From contig JANTHH010000134.1 of the NCBI GenBank assembly GCA_024762485.1, positions 1 to 7,545 on the forward strand: a stretch of 7,545 nucleotides of DNA, in the 5' to 3' direction. Within the stretch, counting starts at the first letter, position 1; each line of letters begins with the position of its first letter. A model generated the notes under the pieces. The model saw only the letters and a list, made by a program, of their open reading frames with translations. It had not been told where the DNA came from and did no database searches. This DNA is from Chromatiales bacterium. GTDB lineage: Bacteria > Pseudomonadota > Gammaproteobacteria > Chromatiales > Chromatiaceae. The position numbers were made by a program, and so were the translations under genes. Positions 5,002-7,545 of the stretch are shown here, in pieces.

Positions 5002-5691
5002 TCAGTCGTTGCTGACGGCTGCCGGTTCGTAGCGGTAACCAGCCCCGTAGACCGAGTGGATCAGTTCCGCTCCCGGCATCAGTTCGGCCAGCTTGCGCCG
5101 CAATTTTTTGATGTGACTGTCGATGGTGCGGTCGGAGACAATCCGTCCGTCCTCGTAGGCGCGGTCCATCAGCTGGTCACGGGAGAATATGCGGTTGGGC
5201 GCCTGGTAGAGGGTTTCGAAGATACGGTACTCCACCGTGGTCAGCTCCATGGTCCGCTCGCCGTGGCGCACGCGATGGCTATGGGGTTCCAGTTCCAGCG
5301 TGTCCGAGGCCGTCGCTGTCGGCTGCAGGCGGCGCAACACGGCCTTGACGCGGGCGACCAGTTCACGCGGACTGAAGGGCTTGCAGACATAGTCGTCGGC
5401 ACCCAGTTCCAACCCGAGCAGGCGGTCGATCTCCTCGACCCGCGCGGTCACCATGATGATGGGTACCTGGCTGAAACTGCGGATGTCACGGCAGACATCC
5501 AGGCCGTCACGGCCGGGCAGCATGAGGTCGAGCAGGACCAGGTCGGGCCGGTTGTCGCGTACCCAGTCGGCGACACCGCTGCCCTCGGCCAGCCAGTGAT
5601 GGCTGAAACCGGCGGCCGCCAGGTAATCTCCCACCAGATGGGCGAGCCTTTCCTCGTCCTCGACGATCAGGATCCGTGCCGGCTCGTTCAT
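5002..5691 (-). CDS. baeR: BaeR-like response regulator (OmpR/PhoB family)
   Basis: This is a DNA-binding response regulator of 229 residues. The receiver domain covers about 5-120, with acidic E11-D12, phospho-acceptor D55 (L-L-D-L-M-L-P-G), T82 and K104. The winged-helix domain covers about 130-225 with the recognition-helix region D-R-T-I-D-S-H-I-K-K-L-R-R-K-L and the closing Y-G-A-G-Y-R-Y. The runs E-E-I-D-R-L-L-G-L-E-L-G-A-D-D-Y and S-P-R-E-L-V-A-R-V-K-x-x-L-R-R closely resemble E. coli BaeR, which controls envelope-stress and efflux genes including spy. The start lies 3 bases after the kinase stop with no evident Shine-Dalgarno, so translation is probably coupled. The order kinase then regulator matches baeS-baeR. 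No mdt efflux genes are visible. CreB- or CpxR-type assignments fit less well. Confidence 0.92.
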   Translation of the reverse strand: MNEPARILIVEDEERLAHLVGDYLAAAGFSHHWLAEGSGVADWVRDNRPDLVLLDLMLPGRDGLDVCRDIRSFSQVPIIMVTARVEEIDRLLGLELGADDYVCKPFSPRELVARVKAVLRRLQPTATASDTLELEPHSHRVRHGERTMELTTVEYRIFETLYQAPNRIFSRDQLMDRAYEDGRIVSDRTIDSHIKKLRRKLAELMPGAELIHSVYGAGYRYEPAAVSND

Positions 5692-5694
5692 GGC

Positions 5695-7149
5695 TCAGAC
5701 GGGCAGTGTCAGGCGGATCCAGAGTCCGCCGAGGGGTGAGGGCCGGGCACTGAGCGAGCCGCCATGTGCCTCAGCGATGTTACGGCAGATGGTCAGACCG
5801 AGGCCGGCGCCGCCATGCTCCCGGCTGCGCGAAGGTTCCACCCGGTAGAGACGATCGAACAGCCGTGGCAGGTGCTCCGGCGCGACGCCGGGTGCGCTGT
5901 CCAGAAAGTCGATCTGCAGCCGGTCATCCTCGCGCTGCGCCCGTACCTCGACCCGGCCGCCAGCATCCGTGTAGTGCAGACTGTTGCCCAGCAGGTTGCG
6001 GTAGAGCTGGGACAGGCGGTCGGGGTCGGCCTGGATCTGCAATGCCGCACCCGTCCGGTCGTCGTATACCAGCTCAAGTTCCTTGCCACGAAAGGCCTCC
6101 TGCAGACCAACAACCGCATCCGACAGCAGACCCAGGGGATCCGTCGGAACCTTGTGGTAGTCGAGGGCGCCGAGGTCAGAGCGCGACAGCTCATAGAGAT
6201 CGTCCACCAGGCGTGTGAGGCGCAGCACGTCGGCGTGCAGCGACGCGACGGCCCGTTCATTGAGCGGACGGACACCGTCCTGCAATGCCTCGAGTTCGCC
6301 GCGCATAACCGCCAGCGGGGTGCGCAGCTCGTGAGAGATGTCGGCCACCCACTGGCGACGCTGGGATTCGTTCTGTGCCAGCGCCTCCGCCAGTTCATTG
6401 AAGTCCTGCGCCAGCTGGCCAAGCTCGTCACCCGATCTGACCGGGATGCGGGTCGCGTAGTTGCCCGCTGCCAGCTGTCGAGCACCCTCGGTGAAGGCCC
6501 GCAATGGCTGCACCAGGCGTCCGGCCAGGAACAGGGCGACCAGCGCTGAGAGCAGGAGCATGACCGCGCCGATGAGGATAAAGGCGCCGCGCTGGTGCTC
6601 GAGGAAGCGCACCTCGCCCGCCTGCGACAGGGCCGGCCCCGGCAGCAGGCCGAGATAGCCGACCACCTCGTCCTCGTGACGAATGGGATGGAAGGTGACC
6701 TCGTCGACCCGTTCGGGCCGGCCGAAGATCAGGGACTTGTCCGCATCGAACAGCATGACCCGGAAGGCGAAGGGTGGCCGGCTGCCGATGTCCTCGCGCA
6801 GGCGCGGGGGCCAGAGTCGCGGTGTGCCAGGATCAGCCAGCCGCGAACGCAGGGGAAAACGCATGCTGCCAGGCTGGTGTGCTTCGGCATAGCGTTCGTC
6901 ACCGCCCGTCAGCACCAGGCGCGCCCAGCGGCGGGGCCTGCTCGCCAGTTGCTGCCAGCCGTCCTCTTCGTCGTGGATCTCCGCCAGCTGCGAGATGAGA
7001 TTCTGCAGGCGCGCCTGCTGGGTCTGCTCGACGAACCCGGTGAAACCCCGCTGCAGCGACCAGTTGGTGAAGGCAAGCATGATCGTAACCAGCAGGGCGG
7101 TGGTGAACAGCAGGACGAGCAGCAGCTTGTAACGGATGGAAAGACGCAT
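5695..7149 (-). CDS. baeS: BaeS-like sensor histidine kinase
   Basis: This is a membrane sensor kinase, partner of the adjacent regulator. Counting from ATG 7149, it has 484 residues: membrane segment 1 at about 8-28, a periplasmic sensor region of about 160 residues, membrane segment 2 at about 188-210, HAMP at about 210-262, then a dimerisation/phosphotransfer helix with H273 in S-H-E-L-R-T-P. The ATP-binding domain shows N389 (N-x-L-H-Y-T), D417-S-A-P-G, the F-box L-F-D-R-L-Y-R-V and the G2 box G-A-G-L-G-L near 447-452. ATG 7158 in the same frame would add M-C-P. I prefer 7149 because M-R-L-S-I-R-Y-K-L-L-L suits the family and 7158 lies within the likely -10. Neither has a Shine-Dalgarno. 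It follows apbE by 51 bases. The signal it senses cannot be inferred. Confidence 0.92.
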   Translation of the reverse strand: MRLSIRYKLLLVLLFTTALLVTIMLAFTNWSLQRGFTGFVEQTQQARLQNLISQLAEIHDEEDGWQQLASRPRRWARLVLTGGDERYAEAHQPGSMRFPLRSRLADPGTPRLWPPRLREDIGSRPPFAFRVMLFDADKSLIFGRPERVDEVTFHPIRHEDEVVGYLGLLPGPALSQAGEVRFLEHQRGAFILIGAVMLLLSALVALFLAGRLVQPLRAFTEGARQLAAGNYATRIPVRSGDELGQLAQDFNELAEALAQNESQRRQWVADISHELRTPLAVMRGELEALQDGVRPLNERAVASLHADVLRLTRLVDDLYELSRSDLGALDYHKVPTDPLGLLSDAVVGLQEAFRGKELELVYDDRTGAALQIQADPDRLSQLYRNLLGNSLHYTDAGGRVEVRAQREDDRLQIDFLDSAPGVAPEHLPRLFDRLYRVEPSRSREHGGAGLGLTICRNIAEAHGGSLSARPSPLGGLWIRLTLPV

Positions 7150-7156
7150 GGGGCAC

Positions 7157-7162
7157 ATTATG
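7157..7162 (-). promoter_or_regulatory. Candidate -10 element of the baeS-baeR operon
   Basis: CATAAT on the minus strand matches TATAAT at five of six positions. It starts 10 bases after the TTGCCC half-site and ends 7 bases before ATG 7149. Transcription would start at or next to that ATG, giving a leaderless or nearly leaderless mRNA, which agrees with the missing Shine-Dalgarno. No good -35 is present; the half-sites occupy that place. Confidence 0.5.
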
Positions 7163-7169
7163 CACGGGC

Positions 7170-7189
7170 ATTGGGCAAGAAATGTGCAA
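7170..7189 (-). promoter_or_regulatory. Predicted operator: two half-sites with 11-base period, ahead of baeS
   Basis: On the minus strand, TTGCACATT (7189-7181) and TTGCCCAAT (7178-7170) start 11 bases apart. The pair lies in the short gap between the apbE stop and the kinase start. It shares its first half-site exactly, and TTGCCCA, with the array ahead of the Spy-like gene. It suggests autoregulation of the two-component system. Confidence 0.6.
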
Positions 7190-7200
7190 GCTGGCCTGGG

Positions 7201-7545
7201 TCACCTGCCGATAGATTGCAGGCCGATCGAATAGCGCATCTCACCCTGGCGGTCGATGATGATGGCCTCGAATTTTTCCAGCCTGTCGATCAGCTCAAGC
7301 CCGGCTGCCGGTCCCATGACGAAGACACTGGTGGACAGGGCGTCGGTGCTGGTGGCGTCCGGACCGATGATGGTCACACTCTGGACATCGCCTGCTGAAC
7401 GTCCGGTTTTCGGACTGATGATGTGATGATGGCGGATGCCATCTGCCTCGAAAAAGCGTTCATAGTCACCCGAGGTGGAGACCGCACTGTCGTTCAGGGG
7501 CAGCACGGCCACCAGGGCGTGGCGGTCTCTTGGTGCGCGGATACC
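7201..7545 (-). CDS. apbE: FAD:protein FMN transferase ApbE, C-terminal part
   Basis: ApbE attaches FMN from FAD covalently to a threonine of target flavoproteins, such as subunits of the Nqr and Rnf complexes, in the periplasm or at the outer face of the membrane. The window holds only the last 114 residues; full proteins have about 330-350, and the signal peptide or lipobox is off the right edge. Family marks are G-I-R-x-P-R at the visible start, T-S-G-D-Y-E at 24-29, H-H-I-I-S-P-K-T-G at 40-48 and the metal-site region D-A-T-S-T-D-A-L-S-T at 63-72 followed by F-V-M-G. The usual H-I-I-D-P has Ser instead of Asp at position 44 here. An internal GTG at 7512 is not the start, because homology continues upstream to the edge. 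It precedes the kinase gene on the same strand and may share its mRNA. Its target flavoprotein is not in view. Confidence 0.95.
   Translation of the reverse strand, partial: GIRAPRDRHALVAVLPLNDSAVSTSGDYERFFEADGIRHHHIISPKTGRSAGDVQSVTIIGPDATSTDALSTSVFVMGPAAGLELIDRLEKFEAIIIDRQGEMRYSIGLQSIGR

Noticed and set aside
4933..5739. A 268-residue plus-strand frame opposite the response regulator gene
   Set aside because: Shadow of the BaeR-like gene; it also runs through the operator region and has no known domain.
5764..7398. Long plus-strand open frames (about 5764-6549 and 6595-7398) opposite the kinase gene
   Set aside because: They mirror the kinase and apbE codons, show no motifs, and the minus-strand proteins are unmistakable.

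Overview
This window looks like chromosomal DNA of a GC-rich gammaproteobacterium. The gene order uvrY - uvrC - pgsA - tRNA-Gly(GCC) - tRNA-Cys(GCA) matches the Escherichia coli neighbourhood uvrY-uvrC-pgsA-glyW-cysT-leuZ. The protein sequences are clearly gammaproteobacterial but not enterobacterial, and a Chromatiales-like relative is my best guess (inference). I see no insertion sequence, phage gene, integrase or CRISPR array; it reads as core genome.

Left part: the 5' end of mobA (molybdenum cofactor guanylyltransferase) runs off the left edge on the minus strand, divergent from uvrY. A 105-base gap between them holds the uvrY leader. On the plus strand follow uvrY (GacA-type response regulator), a family 5-like uracil-DNA glycosylase, uvrC (excision nuclease) and pgsA (phosphatidylglycerophosphate synthase). 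All three junctions overlap (GTGA, ATGACTGA, and 14 bases), so they form one translationally coupled operon. The glycosylase sits between uvrY and uvrC, where E. coli has no gene, and makes this a regulator plus two DNA-repair enzymes plus a lipid enzyme.

Middle: two tRNA genes follow, each with its own sigma70-type promoter, and an intrinsic terminator lies between them. The tRNA-Leu (leuZ) found third in E. coli is absent. A strong bidirectional terminator then separates this plus-strand half from a convergent minus-strand half.

Right part, minus strand in transcription order: the 3' end of apbE (FAD:protein FMN transferase), a BaeS-like sensor kinase, a BaeR-like response regulator, and a small exported Spy/CpxP-like LTxxQ protein. 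This suggests an envelope-stress module: the kinase senses a periplasmic signal, the regulator is phosphorylated, and the Spy-like chaperone is an output.

The most interesting signal is a set of 11-base-spaced direct repeats (TTGCnCAtt) ahead of both the kinase gene and the Spy-like gene, each ending 10 bases before a possible -10 element. This is the layout expected of an OmpR-family operator, so the regulator probably controls both its own operon and the chaperone through a motif unlike the published E. coli BaeR box.
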